Source: CAVYGN01 sp963796325 (GTDB lineage: Bacteria > Spirochaetota > Brevinematia > Brevinematales > JAOACQ01). Taken from it: a stretch of 64,000 bases of DNA. The translations under genes were made by a program, and so were the position numbers. Numbering within the stretch: position 1 is the stretch's first letter; each line of letters begins with the position of its first letter. The notes beneath the pieces were generated by a model. It did no database searches, was not told the origin of the DNA, and saw only the letters and a program-made list of their open reading frames with translations. Where the stretch lies: assembly GCA_963796325.1 (NCBI GenBank), contig CAWCLF010000001.1, forward strand, positions 62,001 to 126,000, given 5' to 3'. Shown here in pieces: positions 43,701-53,139 of the stretch.

Positions 43701-43760
43701 AAGTTTGTAAAAGCCGGTAATCCAAGGTAAAATAAAAGACATTGTATTCCAGGGGAAAAT

Positions 43761-46022
43761 ATGACGGGAAAACAAAAAAAGAAAATCATTAAAAGGCAAT
43801 CCAATATAAGACCGATTTTGTTCAGTATAAAATGGAAAGGAACACTTCTTGTATTCGTTCTTTTCATGATCGGCGTTTTTATTTTATTCCGCTTTATTAC
43901 GGACTACGAGAACAAATTACTTGAAAAACGGCTCGAGGAAACGATGAATGTATACCTCGAAACATTCAGGAAGGACGTTGAAGTAATCCTGATTGAAAAG
44001 CATGACAGGGCGAGCCTTAACGATATTCTTCAATCGTATCGGAGCATTAAAAATTTTGTTATGGCGATGTTCGTCGACAACACAGGCAAGATCATAGTTC
44101 ACACGGATGAAAGTTCGGTTAACGGAAGGGTCCTCAATGTAATGCTGGCTGAATTTAAAAAAGCCTATGAAACCAGGGCTTATTACTCTGCGTATGAGGA
44201 TAATCAAAAAAAAATTCACTGGTTCAACGGATATCTGCCGTTTTATCACCCGCGCCTCTCCCAATCCGAATTTAAAACCATGAACGGCTTTATTGAATTA
44301 TACAGGAAGGGTTTTTTATTTAAGAACGACATGCTGCCGGATGAGGCCCGTAACGATTTCAGATTTATTAAGGAATTTGACGATGCTGCACTTCCTCTGA
44401 TAATGACAATGAAGGCTGTTCTTTCCCCCGCCCTCATGAAGTTAACTATCAGGGACAGGCTTGAGTTACTGAAATGGAATAAAAAATTGAGCGGATTCCA
44501 GAACGGGGCGCAGCTTGTTGTCAATGACAGCGAATTTTCGAGTTTGATTTCATTAATGAAAAAAATCGGACTTAGTGATAAGAAGGCCGAAGAATTCCTG
44601 ACAACCAGGAAAGACAAAAAGAAGCTTTTCAATAACCGGATCGATTACAGTGATGAAATGAAAAACGATCTCAATTTCATCCGTTATATCGGCGATTATA
44701 TATCGGGATATATGGATAAAGAGAATCATTTCACGCCCGAATTCGACAAGCTGGTCGTTAAATTAACATCGATCGATTTCAGACTGAATAATATTCCTGC
44801 CGTGAAAAAGGACCAGAAAATCGAAGATTCTATTATCAACAAGGATTATTTCGCCTCAGCAATAAAACAGCTTTACTTGGATTATAAGAATATTGAAAAA
44901 TTCAGGGTTGGAAGTTATACGTTCTCGGCAGATAAAATTGAAAAAATATTAAGCGATTTTAAAAATATCTACAGGATCGGTACTATAAGAATCGTTCTCG
45001 ACCTCAACCAGGTGAAGCTGGATCAAATCTCGACAAACAACGATGTAATCAATATAACTATAATGGTAATAATAAGGCTCTTTGCACTTACTTACTTTTT
45101 TGTATCGTTTTTAATTTATCCCCTGAGGATACTTTCCAAAGGCACAGATGAAATTGCAAAAGGAAATCTTGACAAGAAAATTACCGTAAGCGCAAGGGAT
45201 GAAATAGGCCAGCTTGCCGACAAGTTCAATGATATGACGGCGAGTCTTAAAAAGGCGTTTAACGAGATCAAAGATAAAGCAAGAATGGAGGCGGAGCTCT
45301 TAAACGCCAGCGAGATACAGGAAGCGATACTTCCCAGGGAATTTCCAAAAACGGATAAATTCGTTTTTTCCACTTATTATAAACCTGAAACGGAATCCGG
45401 CGGAGATTACTATGATTTTATAGATATCGACAGCAGCCATTTCGGCATCGTCATAGCGGACGTTACAGGGCATGGTGTCGGAGCCGGCATAGTTATGGCT
45501 ATGCTGAGATCACATTTAAGGACATATGCGCAAAGAGAAAAAGACGCTTCAATGGTTTTGAAAGGCATCAATCCGATAATCAAGAGGGACACCCTGCCGA
45601 ATATGTTTGCAACAATGTTATATGCGGTTATCGACACGGAAACGGACACTCTTTACTATTCCAATGCCGGGCATCATCCGGCGATTATTTATAATCCAAG
45701 GTATAAAAGCCATAAACAGCTGGAAACCGGCGGGATGCCGATAGGAATGGTAGACAGTTCGATTTTTAATCCGGCTGTCGCCCAGAGGGAGACTCAGTTC
45801 GGGAAGGGCGAATTTTTTATTGCATACACTGACGGAATAATAGAGGCTAAATCAAAAAATGACGAGGAATACGGAGAGGAAAGGTTTATTGCTGCAATTA
45901 AAAACAGCTCTTCGGCGGACCCCGATGAAATGCGGGATGGAATAATCCAGGATTTAAAGAAATTTGTCGACGGCGCAGCTCCCAGCGATGACATCACATT
46001 GATAATAATTAAAAAAATATAA
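43761..46022 (+). CDS. HAMP-domain SpoIIE-type phosphatase with extracytoplasmic sensor
   Basis: The 753-residue product has a membrane segment at about 27-48 and an extracytoplasmic region of nearly 380 residues. The early part (about 80-160, MAMFVDNTGKIIVHTDESSVNG) resembles dCache/PAS-like sensor folds. A second membrane segment (about 430-452) and a HAMP domain (about 453-505, LDKKITVSARDEIGQLADKFNDM) follow. The SpoIIE/PP2C phosphatase is at about 530-753. Metal motifs ESGGDYYDF, ADVTGHGVGAG and YTDGIIEAKS are present, so it should be active. It is likely to turn an envelope signal into dephosphorylation of a STAS-type regulator. Confidence 0.87.
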   Translation: MTGKQKKKIIKRQSNIRPILFSIKWKGTLLVFVLFMIGVFILFRFITDYENKLLEKRLEETMNVYLETFRKDVEVILIEKHDRASLNDILQSYRSIKNFVMAMFVDNTGKIIVHTDESSVNGRVLNVMLAEFKKAYETRAYYSAYEDNQKKIHWFNGYLPFYHPRLSQSEFKTMNGFIELYRKGFLFKNDMLPDEARNDFRFIKEFDDAALPLIMTMKAVLSPALMKLTIRDRLELLKWNKKLSGFQNGAQLVVNDSEFSSLISLMKKIGLSDKKAEEFLTTRKDKKKLFNNRIDYSDEMKNDLNFIRYIGDYISGYMDKENHFTPEFDKLVVKLTSIDFRLNNIPAVKKDQKIEDSIINKDYFASAIKQLYLDYKNIEKFRVGSYTFSADKIEKILSDFKNIYRIGTIRIVLDLNQVKLDQISTNNDVINITIMVIIRLFALTYFFVSFLIYPLRILSKGTDEIAKGNLDKKITVSARDEIGQLADKFNDMTASLKKAFNEIKDKARMEAELLNASEIQEAILPREFPKTDKFVFSTYYKPETESGGDYYDFIDIDSSHFGIVIADVTGHGVGAGIVMAMLRSHLRTYAQREKDASMVLKGINPIIKRDTLPNMFATMLYAVIDTETDTLYYSNAGHHPAIIYNPRYKSHKQLETGGMPIGMVDSSIFNPAVAQRETQFGKGEFFIAYTDGIIEAKSKNDEEYGEERFIAAIKNSSSADPDEMRDGIIQDLKKFVDGAAPSDDITLIIIKKI

Positions 46023-46040
46023 TAAAAACAGAGGGTGATT

Positions 46041-46316
46041 ATGAAGAATGATTATACCTTTCCTGCTGAACGTGAACTTATATTTTCAGCAGTGCTGGAA
46101 GTGATGGAAAATGGGAATGCCGATATCGAAAGCGGCATGACAAAAATCGTAAAGGCCATTGCGGCAAGCGGTTCATACTGGCTTTCATTTTTAAATATCG
46201 TATATTCACGGCTGATCAATGTCAAAAGTTATATAAAATCAGAGGATATTTATTCTATCGAACGGGAAATAGATCTTTTAATAAAAGCGATATCTGAAAC
46301 ACGCAATAAAATTTAG
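46041..46316 (+). CDS. Small helical protein of unknown function
   Basis: From the ATG at 46041 (GAGGG about six bases upstream) it encodes 91 residues, largely helical, without membrane segments or known motif. It lies 18 bases after the SpoIIE phosphatase stop and 16 bases before guaA, so it is probably co-transcribed with both. It might be a partner of the phosphatase, but nothing in the sequence proves this. Confidence 0.55.
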   Translation: MKNDYTFPAERELIFSAVLEVMENGNADIESGMTKIVKAIAASGSYWLSFLNIVYSRLINVKSYIKSEDIYSIEREIDLLIKAISETRNKI

Positions 46317-46332
46317 ATCGCCGGGAGAAATA

Positions 46333-47865
46333 GTGGAAAGAGGTATTATCATCCTTGATTTCGGATCTCAATATACACAGCTTATAGCAAGACGAATAAG
46401 GGAATTGGGCGTATATTCGGAAATCTACCCTTATTCTATCGAAATCGGGAAAATCATGGAAATGAATCCGTACGGTATAGTTCTTTCAGGAGGGCCGTCA
46501 AGCGTGCTTGATAAAGATGCGCCCCTTGTGAACCATGAAATCGCTGATGCTGAAGTTCCAATACTTGGAATATGCTACGGAATGCAGCTCTTATCCAGGC
46601 TGTTTGGCGGTGTTGTGGAACGATCAACCAACAGGGAATACGGTAAAGCTCTTATAAATATTGAACAATCTTCCCGTCTTTTCGACAGTGTTAAAAATGA
46701 GAGCATTGTCTGGATGAGTCATGGAGATTCTGTTATAAAAGTTCCGGATAATTTCAGGATAATTGCAAAAACGCTTGACGGTGCCGGGGCAGCGATGGAA
46801 AATGATACTAAAAATATCTTTGCAGTACAATTCCACCCTGAAGTTGCACATACGGAAGAAGGCAGGAAAATTCTTTCGAATTTTATCTTTAATATTTGCA
46901 AAGCGGAAGCACAGTGGAGCATGCAGGATTTTGTCAAAAATGAAATTAATGAGATCAGGGAAAAATGCGGCGGGAAAAAAGTTGTTCTTGGAGTAAGCGG
47001 AGGAGTTGATTCAACAACGCTTGCCGTACTTGCAAACAGGGCGCTTGGGGGAGGCGTCAAATCTATTTTCATAGATAATGGTCTCCTGAGGAAGAATGAA
47101 ACAGGGGAAGTACTTGAAAATTTAAGAGTCAGACTTGGATTGAAAATAGAATACATCGATGCCTCTGAAATATTTTTAAAACACCTTGAAGGTGTAGAAT
47201 CTCCTGAGGAAAAGAGAAAAATTATCGGGAAAACATTTATAGACATTTTTTATAAAGCATTAAAAGATTTTGACTTTCTTGTCCAGGGCACCCTTTATCC
47301 TGATGTAATAGAATCCAATCCGGTCAAGGGGCCGTCGCAGACTATTAAAACTCACCATAACAGGGTCAGAGAAGTACAGGATCTTGAAAAGCAGGGCAAG
47401 ATTCTCGAACCTTTCAAATTCCTATTCAAGGATGAGGTCAGGGAGGTTGCCAGAATCCTTAATGTACCTGAAGATATTTTGAACAGGCATCCCTTCCCCG
47501 GACCCGGTCTTGCCGTGAGGATACTCGGTGCTGTAAACAGGGAGAAGCTTGAAATACTTAAAACTGCAGATGAAATATTCATCAATGAACTGAAAAAAAG
47601 CGGCTGGTACGATAAAACCTGGCAGGCTTTTGCAGTATTGCTGCCTGTAAGAAGCGTGGGTGTAATGGGTGATGAAAGAGCTTACGGCCGGGTCATTGCC
47701 CTAAGGGCTGTCGCCAGCGCCGATGCCATGACGGCAAATTGGGCAAGGATACCGCATGAAATCCTCGATGAAACGGCTAACAGGATTGTGAGACAAATCA
47801 AGGGAGTCAACAGGGTCGTTTATGACATTACCTCAAAACCCCCCGCCACTATCGAATGGGAATGA
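46333..47865 (+). CDS. guaA: GMP synthase (glutamine-hydrolysing)
   Basis: GuaA converts XMP to GMP. The 510-residue product has an N-terminal class I glutamine amidotransferase (DFGSQYTQL; nucleophile in GICYGMQLL; VQFHPEVAHTEEG), then the ATP pyrophosphatase GVSGGVDSTTLAVL. The dimerisation domain contains RHPFPGPGLAVRILG and it ends with PPATIEWE. The start is a GTG with GGGAG nearby. Its last 33 bases overlap the convergent flavoprotein gene. Confidence 0.96.
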   Translation: MERGIIILDFGSQYTQLIARRIRELGVYSEIYPYSIEIGKIMEMNPYGIVLSGGPSSVLDKDAPLVNHEIADAEVPILGICYGMQLLSRLFGGVVERSTNREYGKALINIEQSSRLFDSVKNESIVWMSHGDSVIKVPDNFRIIAKTLDGAGAAMENDTKNIFAVQFHPEVAHTEEGRKILSNFIFNICKAEAQWSMQDFVKNEINEIREKCGGKKVVLGVSGGVDSTTLAVLANRALGGGVKSIFIDNGLLRKNETGEVLENLRVRLGLKIEYIDASEIFLKHLEGVESPEEKRKIIGKTFIDIFYKALKDFDFLVQGTLYPDVIESNPVKGPSQTIKTHHNRVREVQDLEKQGKILEPFKFLFKDEVREVARILNVPEDILNRHPFPGPGLAVRILGAVNREKLEILKTADEIFINELKKSGWYDKTWQAFAVLLPVRSVGVMGDERAYGRVIALRAVASADAMTANWARIPHEILDETANRIVRQIKGVNRVVYDITSKPPATIEWE

Positions 47866-49101
47866 ACCGGAGGCTGATACTCCGGCAAGATATCCGGATG
47901 ACCAGGCCCATTGAAGATTGTATCCGCCTGAATCTCCGTCAACATCCAGAATTTCTCCACAGAAATAGAGTCCCCTGGAGATTTTCGATTCAAGAGTACT
48001 TTCATCCACTTCGTCGCAGTTTATTCCTCCGGCCGTGACCTGGGCGTTGTTCCATCCGTTATCGCCTTTTACTTTGAATTTCCATCCGTTCAGGAGGCCT
48101 GCAAGTCTTTCGATATCTTCCATTGACATTTTCGAGACTTCATTATTCAATCTTATTCCGGCTTTTTTAATCATCATCTGGCCTATCCTTTTATTGAGAA
48201 CTCCTGTAAAGAAATGCTCCATCGGGCGTTCCGGATAGTCTTCCTTCCTCTTTTTAATGAATTTAATTTTTTCTTCCGCTGACAATTCGGGAATAAAATC
48301 TATGGCAAGCTCTACTTCCTTATTATTTAATATTCCTTCCATGGCATACCGGCTCAATTCAAGAACGGCAAGTCCCGATATCCCGAAATTTGTAAAAATG
48401 ATATCTCCTTTTGAAGACTTCGATCTTTTCCCGTCTAAAAATATAGTAATTTCGCCTGTCCAGAACATCTTTTCCATTGATTTGTGTTCGTCTCCGTCAA
48501 GTGTAAGACCGACAAGCGCCGGGAATGGAGTAATCAGAGAGTGGCCGGTCATCATTGCAAGCGAATACCCTGAGCCGTCGCTTCCCGTATGGGGAGCGGC
48601 CTTTCCCCCGCCGGCAAGTATCACTTTAAAAGATTTGAATATGCGTCCCGAGCTGTCGGTAAGCTCATAATTGCCTGTTTTATCTTTAACAATAGAGGTA
48701 ATATCCGTATTGCACTCGAGTTCCACTCCGAGCTTTGAGAGTTCAAGCCTTAAAAGATCGAGTACGCTTGAAGCCTGGTTGCTTTGAGGAAATATTCTTC
48801 CTTTATCTTCTGTTATAAGGCCAAGCCCCAGTTTTTTAAAAAAATTCATAGCGTCAATATTATTGAATTTCCCCAGGATTCCGGCAGGAAAATTTTTACT
48901 TGTGCAGTGATAGTTAATTACCGATACGGATTCGTTTGTCAGGTTGCATCTGCCGTTTCCGGTCGTAAGAAGCTTCCTGCCTATGCGTTCGTTTTTATCA
49001 ATAAGGATTACATTATCAGAATTTTTTTTAGCGAAGATAGAAGCCATTATTCCCGATGCCCCGCCGCCGACAACGATTATTCCCGTCTGTTTTGGGTTCA
49101 T
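47833..49101 (-). CDS. HI0933/YhiN-type FAD-dependent oxidoreductase
   Basis: The 422-residue product has the FAD-binding motif VVGGGASGIMASIFAKKNS and the family signature GRKLLTTGNGRCNLTN. The internal TGGYSLAM-like NAD(P) region is GSDGSGYSLAMMTGHS, and the C-terminal GDSGGYNLQWAWSSGYLAG closes the FAD site. Proteins of this type are conserved but uncharacterised. It overlaps the upstream LOG-like gene by four bases, which makes it the last gene of the amylase operon. Its 3' end runs 33 bases into guaA on the opposite strand. Confidence 0.88.
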   Translation of the reverse strand: MNPKQTGIIVVGGGASGIMASIFAKKNSDNVILIDKNERIGRKLLTTGNGRCNLTNESVSVINYHCTSKNFPAGILGKFNNIDAMNFFKKLGLGLITEDKGRIFPQSNQASSVLDLLRLELSKLGVELECNTDITSIVKDKTGNYELTDSSGRIFKSFKVILAGGGKAAPHTGSDGSGYSLAMMTGHSLITPFPALVGLTLDGDEHKSMEKMFWTGEITIFLDGKRSKSSKGDIIFTNFGISGLAVLELSRYAMEGILNNKEVELAIDFIPELSAEEKIKFIKKRKEDYPERPMEHFFTGVLNKRIGQMMIKKAGIRLNNEVSKMSMEDIERLAGLLNGWKFKVKGDNGWNNAQVTAGGINCDEVDESTLESKISRGLYFCGEILDVDGDSGGYNLQWAWSSGYLAGVSASGSFPFDSGGGF

Positions 49102-49613
49102 TTTTTCTCTTTAATGATCTTATCAATACATTTTTTGAGATCTTCCATGTTTTTGACGCCGATAACTACATCTTTTCTTCTGCCGTCGATCGGCTGGTTC
49201 GCAAGTTTCCGGCTCCATCCCTCTGCAAATTCGCAGGCGATTATCGGCTTATTATACGCCCATGCATAGGCGATCTCTGAAAGAGTGCCCGAACCCCCTC
49301 CGACTGCTACTACGACATCGCCTGACATAACGTTCATTGAATTGCGGGCATAACCGATTCCTGTCGCAATGGTAACTGTCGAAAAAGGGTTGCCTTCCTC
49401 GATGTTTTCTCCCGGGAGGAGCGCAATGGAAAATCCGCCTCCTTTTTTTGCCCCTTCCGATGCGGCCGTCATTACCCCTTCCCGGCCCCCGGTTATCAGT
49501 ATCCAGCCCCTTATGGCGATATAATATCCTATATCATAAGCAATTTTGTTGTTTTCTTCAATCTCCTCGCTGTCACCTATAAGAGTAATTTGAATGTTCC
49601 TGTTCATCATCAC
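49098..49613 (-). CDS. LOG-family-like nucleotide-binding protein (TIGR00725-type)
   Basis: The 171-residue product has a Rossmann-like fold with ILITGGREGVMTAASEGAKKGG, which resembles the GGxxGxM region of 'lysine decarboxylase-like' LOG proteins. It also has the GGGSGTLSEIAYAW motif in place of their PGGxGTxxE. Such proteins hydrolyse nucleotide monophosphates (for example cytokinin riboside monophosphates) in related families; the exact substrate here is not known. It overlaps both neighbours by four bases. Confidence 0.8.
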   Translation of the reverse strand: MMMNRNIQITLIGDSEEIEENNKIAYDIGYYIAIRGWILITGGREGVMTAASEGAKKGGGFSIALLPGENIEEGNPFSTVTIATGIGYARNSMNVMSGDVVVAVGGGSGTLSEIAYAWAYNKPIIACEFAEGWSRKLANQPIDGRRKDVVIGVKNMEDLKKCIDKIIKEKK

Positions 49614-51604
49614 CTTTCCTTGATTTTTCTTAATATGACAAAGTCGTTTGTATAAAGTGTGAAAACCTTTTTCCTCTTGAGCAGATGATTTTTTGAGATA
49701 TCTATGAAATCCCCGTTGCCCAGAATGCTCGTGAGATCGATCTGGAAGTTGCTGTCGGAGTTATTAATAATTATTGTTAATTTATCTTCCGGGCTGAATC
49801 TTTCAAAACCGATTATTCCATTTTCTCCATAAAAGAAACGTATATCGCCGTCGGACAGCACCCTGTTTTCATGGCGCAGCCTGATCATATTTAAATAAAA
49901 TTCATAAATTTCCATATTCCATTTGGAGTTATCCCATTCCATCGCCCGGCGGTTATCAGGATCCTGGCCGCCCTCCATTCCGATTTCCTCCCCGTAATAA
50001 ATCATCGGGACACCCAGGTAAGTAAATTGAAAAGCTACAGCCAGTTTCACCCTGTTTATATTCTTGAGGGCAAGGGTGTAAAACCTTGGTGTGTCATGGC
50101 TGGAAAGGAGATTTAATAAGGTAAAATTTGAATTCATCGGGTAATCATCCAGCTGCCGGCCGATTTCAATAATGAAATTTTCAGAGGACATTTTTTTTCG
50201 GGCGAAAAATTCAACGCAGGCATCTCGGAAACGGTAATTCAGTACTGAATCGAATTCATCGCCTTTAAGCCATGGGCTGCCGTCATGCCAGATTTCACCC
50301 GTTATAAAAGCTTCCGGATCAACAGATTTGATATATTGTCTGAAATCTTTCCAGAACGAGTGATCGATTTCATTAGGCACATCCAGGCGCCATCCTGAAG
50401 CGCCTTTTAAAATCCAGTATCTGGCGGTTTCAAATATATATGCTTTGACTTCGCTGTTATGAACATTAAGTTTAGGCAGAGAAGGAAAATTCCACCAGCA
50501 GTCATAATTAGGTTTACCGTTTTCGATAAGAGGCATTTTTTTTATGAAATACCAGTTTTTGTATATGCTGGACAGGCCGTTTTTTTCAATATCCTTAAAT
50601 GCGAAAAACCCTGTCCCGGTATGATTGAAAACCCCATCGAGGATGAAACGCATTGAATTTATAGATAATATATCTTTTAATTTATCAAAAACTTCCATAG
50701 TCCCGAAATGGGGATCGATTTTTCTGTAATCGCCCGTATCATATTTATGGGGCGACTTTGCTTCGAAAACCGGGTTAAAATATAAAGCTGAGATATCAAG
50801 CGTTTTCAGGTGATCAATTTTTTCAATTATACCCTCAAAGTCTCCGCCGTAATAAGTTCCGGAGTCCGGTAACACTCCAGGATTCGAAACGGACGGAGGA
50901 TCCGAATTTTTGTTCCCGTTATAAAACCTGTCCGGAAATATTTGATAAAATACAGCCTTTTTAACCCATTCAGGTGCAACAAGCGACGGTGAATTATTTA
51001 TCTTATATTCATAACTTTCTACCTCCCATTCCAGGCCGACAATGCCGTTATTGCCGAAATATACCGTATTTCCGTCTTTTCTGACAAGTTCGAAATAATA
51101 AAAACAGCTCTCTATCATGTTGCTGTTTTGAAATTTGAATTTGTAATGTGAATAAATGATGTCGTTATAAAGAAGAAAACCCGGTACGGATTGGGGGGAA
51201 TCGTTTACCATAATAATAAGCCTGGCGGTCCTGAAATCATCCTTAATAACTCTGAGCGAAAGATAAATCGTATCACTGGAGCATACATCGATATCGCCGG
51301 AACAATGAAAGGCATCGGTTTTTTTTTGAGCCTGTCCCACTATAAGCTTCGAATAAGATCTTCCTTCTCTTTGAATTTTATGAGGATTATAAGGGTCGAG
51401 ATGCCGGCAGTTACCATCTATAACAAAATGATAGGCATATTCTCCGGAAGGCAATTCCATATATGTTTTCCATATATTTCCGTCGCCTGTTTTTTCGAGA
51501 TGTATAGTATTTTCTTGCCAGCCGGTAAAATCACCGACAACCTCTACGCTTTCAGTCCTGTAATGAGCGTTAAACCGGAGCAGGACCTGGTATTTATCTT
51601 CCAT
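49610..51604 (-). CDS. GH13 alpha-amylase family hydrolase (cyclomaltodextrinase/neopullulanase type)
   Basis: The product has 664 residues from the ATG at 51604 (GGAG about nine bases upstream). Residues 1-90 form a glycogen-binding CBM48-like domain (VVGDFTGWQENTIHLEK, WKTYMELPSGEYAYHFVID). A second beta-domain runs to about 200, followed by the GH13 barrel. Catalytic motifs are visible: GWRLDVPNE (nucleophile Asp), TGEIWHDG (acid/base Glu) and LSSHDTPR (third Asp). The enzyme would cleave alpha-1,4-glucans or cyclodextrins. There is no signal peptide, so it probably acts in the cytoplasm on stored or imported glucan. It is the first gene of a three-gene operon. Confidence 0.9.
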   Translation of the reverse strand: MEDKYQVLLRFNAHYRTESVEVVGDFTGWQENTIHLEKTGDGNIWKTYMELPSGEYAYHFVIDGNCRHLDPYNPHKIQREGRSYSKLIVGQAQKKTDAFHCSGDIDVCSSDTIYLSLRVIKDDFRTARLIIMVNDSPQSVPGFLLYNDIIYSHYKFKFQNSNMIESCFYYFELVRKDGNTVYFGNNGIVGLEWEVESYEYKINNSPSLVAPEWVKKAVFYQIFPDRFYNGNKNSDPPSVSNPGVLPDSGTYYGGDFEGIIEKIDHLKTLDISALYFNPVFEAKSPHKYDTGDYRKIDPHFGTMEVFDKLKDILSINSMRFILDGVFNHTGTGFFAFKDIEKNGLSSIYKNWYFIKKMPLIENGKPNYDCWWNFPSLPKLNVHNSEVKAYIFETARYWILKGASGWRLDVPNEIDHSFWKDFRQYIKSVDPEAFITGEIWHDGSPWLKGDEFDSVLNYRFRDACVEFFARKKMSSENFIIEIGRQLDDYPMNSNFTLLNLLSSHDTPRFYTLALKNINRVKLAVAFQFTYLGVPMIYYGEEIGMEGGQDPDNRRAMEWDNSKWNMEIYEFYLNMIRLRHENRVLSDGDIRFFYGENGIIGFERFSPEDKLTIIINNSDSNFQIDLTSILGNGDFIDISKNHLLKRKKVFTLYTNDFVILRKIKER

Positions 51605-51954
51605 GATAATAAACTCCATTAAGTTGCAGATTAATTATACTGATAAGACCGAAGAATTTCAACTAAGACATATGTACGGGGCTTATGGAGTTGTTGGTCA
51701 GGATGCTTCAATTAGTAAGTATTATAGGTATGATATTGGCGGCCCCGCGTTAGTCGGGAGGGCTGGCCTCCCGCCATATAACGGATAATCGGAAAGTATT
51801 TATTTTTCAATAAATAGAATTATTTAATTAGTACTATTATTATATATGATTAATAATATATACAGGTTTTTGTTTATAATCAAATTGATGAATTCAATCA
51901 ATATCCTATAATCAGGGGCTTTTTTAATATATCAAATTATTGGATGAGGTATTT
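51605..51954. other. Non-coding gap between the amylase and patatin genes
   Basis: This 350-base, AT-rich spacer contains the GC-rich hairpin at 51755-51773. I see no other supported feature. Confidence 0.45.
51755..51773. repeat. GC-rich intergenic hairpin
   Basis: CGGGAGG (51755-51761), a five-base loop GCTGG and CCTCCCG (51767-51773) form a perfect hairpin in an AT-rich spacer, without a T run on either side. It looks like a unit of a dispersed repeat more than a terminator, but no second copy was found in the window. Confidence 0.45.
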
Positions 51955-52932
51955 ATGCCCGGTTTATTATCATCGATTTTCAATCCCAAAGTCGGCTTGA
52001 TCCTGGGAAGCGGAGGAGCGAAAGGGATGGCCCATATTTCCATTATTGAATATATCGAATCCATGGACATACCCATCGACTTTATTGCCGGATCGAGCAT
52101 AGGAGCTTTAATCGGCGCCCTTTACAGCGAAGGCAAGCTGGGCAATTTTAAAAAGGATATTTTAGCCATACCTCCTTCCAGGTATCCCGAATTTTTTGAG
52201 CCTATTATTCCCGCATCGGGCCTGTTAAGCGCCGATAAAATCATGAGTTTTATTGAAAATTATCTTCCGGCCGACCGGGATCTGCAGTCATTGAAAATAC
52301 CCCTTGCGATAGTCGCCACGGATTACAGTACAGGACAGCCTGTTGTTTTCAGGCAAGGTAATGTCCTTCAGGCCGTCAGGGCGAGCATATCGATTCCAGG
52401 TATATTCAAACCGGTAAGATTCAAGGAATCTGTCCTCATCGACGGCGGAGTTTCGAATCCTCTGCCGACCGACGTAGCTCTGGATATGGGCGCCGACCTT
52501 ACTATTGCCGTAAATCTTCATCCGTCAGTTAAACAAAGGACTGTAAAAACCGAATCGGGAGCGGAGAAAAAGAAAAAGGAAAAAAGACGCATTGAATTTT
52601 TTATTGAAAAAGCCAGGGCAATAGCAAAAATGAGAACGGATAACTGGCTGAACTTACTTGTCAAATCGCTGGGGATGCTCGGCGGGGGCGATAATCTGCC
52701 CAACATTTTCGAAATCATATCACAATCGATAGATATAATGGGTTATATGAACTCCAAGCTGATACTTCAAAACTATCCTCCTACAGTACTGATTGAACCG
52801 GATCTCGTTTATTTCAATTCATTGAATTTCGATCTTGCAGATGAAGCCCTGGAAGAGGGGACGGCATCATGTGAAAGGGAGAGAGACAACCTCTTGATAC
52901 GTATCAAGTCGAAGACAAAACGCCGTTCTTGA
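51955..52932 (+). CDS. Patatin-like phospholipase
   Basis: The product has 325 residues from the ATG at 51955, with GAGG about seven bases upstream; the TTG at 51940 is not preferred. It has the oxyanion motif GSGGAKG, the nucleophile elbow GSSIG (near residue 46) and the catalytic dyad Asp in DGGVSNPLP. The motifs fit RssA/YchK-type bacterial patatins, which hydrolyse phospholipid acyl esters. No signal peptide or barrel is present, so it is cytoplasmic. A lysine-rich insertion near 205-215 is odd for the family. Confidence 0.85.
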   Translation: MPGLLSSIFNPKVGLILGSGGAKGMAHISIIEYIESMDIPIDFIAGSSIGALIGALYSEGKLGNFKKDILAIPPSRYPEFFEPIIPASGLLSADKIMSFIENYLPADRDLQSLKIPLAIVATDYSTGQPVVFRQGNVLQAVRASISIPGIFKPVRFKESVLIDGGVSNPLPTDVALDMGADLTIAVNLHPSVKQRTVKTESGAEKKKKEKRRIEFFIEKARAIAKMRTDNWLNLLVKSLGMLGGGDNLPNIFEIISQSIDIMGYMNSKLILQNYPPTVLIEPDLVYFNSLNFDLADEALEEGTASCERERDNLLIRIKSKTKRRS

Positions 52933-52972
52933 TATTATTCACCGTTTTCCTTATCATATATGTTTATAAATC

Positions 52973-53109
52973 ATTATAAGGACGGTTCTAAAAACTAACT
53001 CTGTTATTGACAATAAGCATTCAAATTCTAAAAATTGTCCTATGGGCATTACCTCACCGACTTGAAAAGGACTTGTACCCGTAAGGGTGGGTTTGTAGAA
53101 ATACCCATG
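52973..53109 (+). repeat. Intergenic dispersed repeat, CCCGTAAGGG family, copy 2
   Basis: It begins ATTATAAGGACGGTT and carries CCCGTAAGGGTGGG (53078-53091). It also contains an outer inverted pair, TATGGGCATTAC (near 53041) against GAAATACCCATG (near 53098). Landmarks and order match the shorter copy at 43482-43568. It sits just upstream of alaS. Confidence 0.55.
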
Positions 53110-53139
53110 CGGTATTAAATTAACAAGGAGCTGCTCCAT

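Larger units (their letters stand above)
43444..43760. other. Non-coding gap containing two dispersed repeats
   Basis: The 317-base spacer between the H-NOX-like gene and the second SpoIIE gene holds one copy each of the two intergenic repeat families in this window, at 43482-43568 and 43626-43700. No other feature was seen. Confidence 0.6.

Noticed and set aside
51603..51788. 61-residue frame before the patatin gene
   Set aside because: It runs through a GC-rich hairpin in an intergenic spacer and has no family signature; it is a by-product of the repeat-like sequence.
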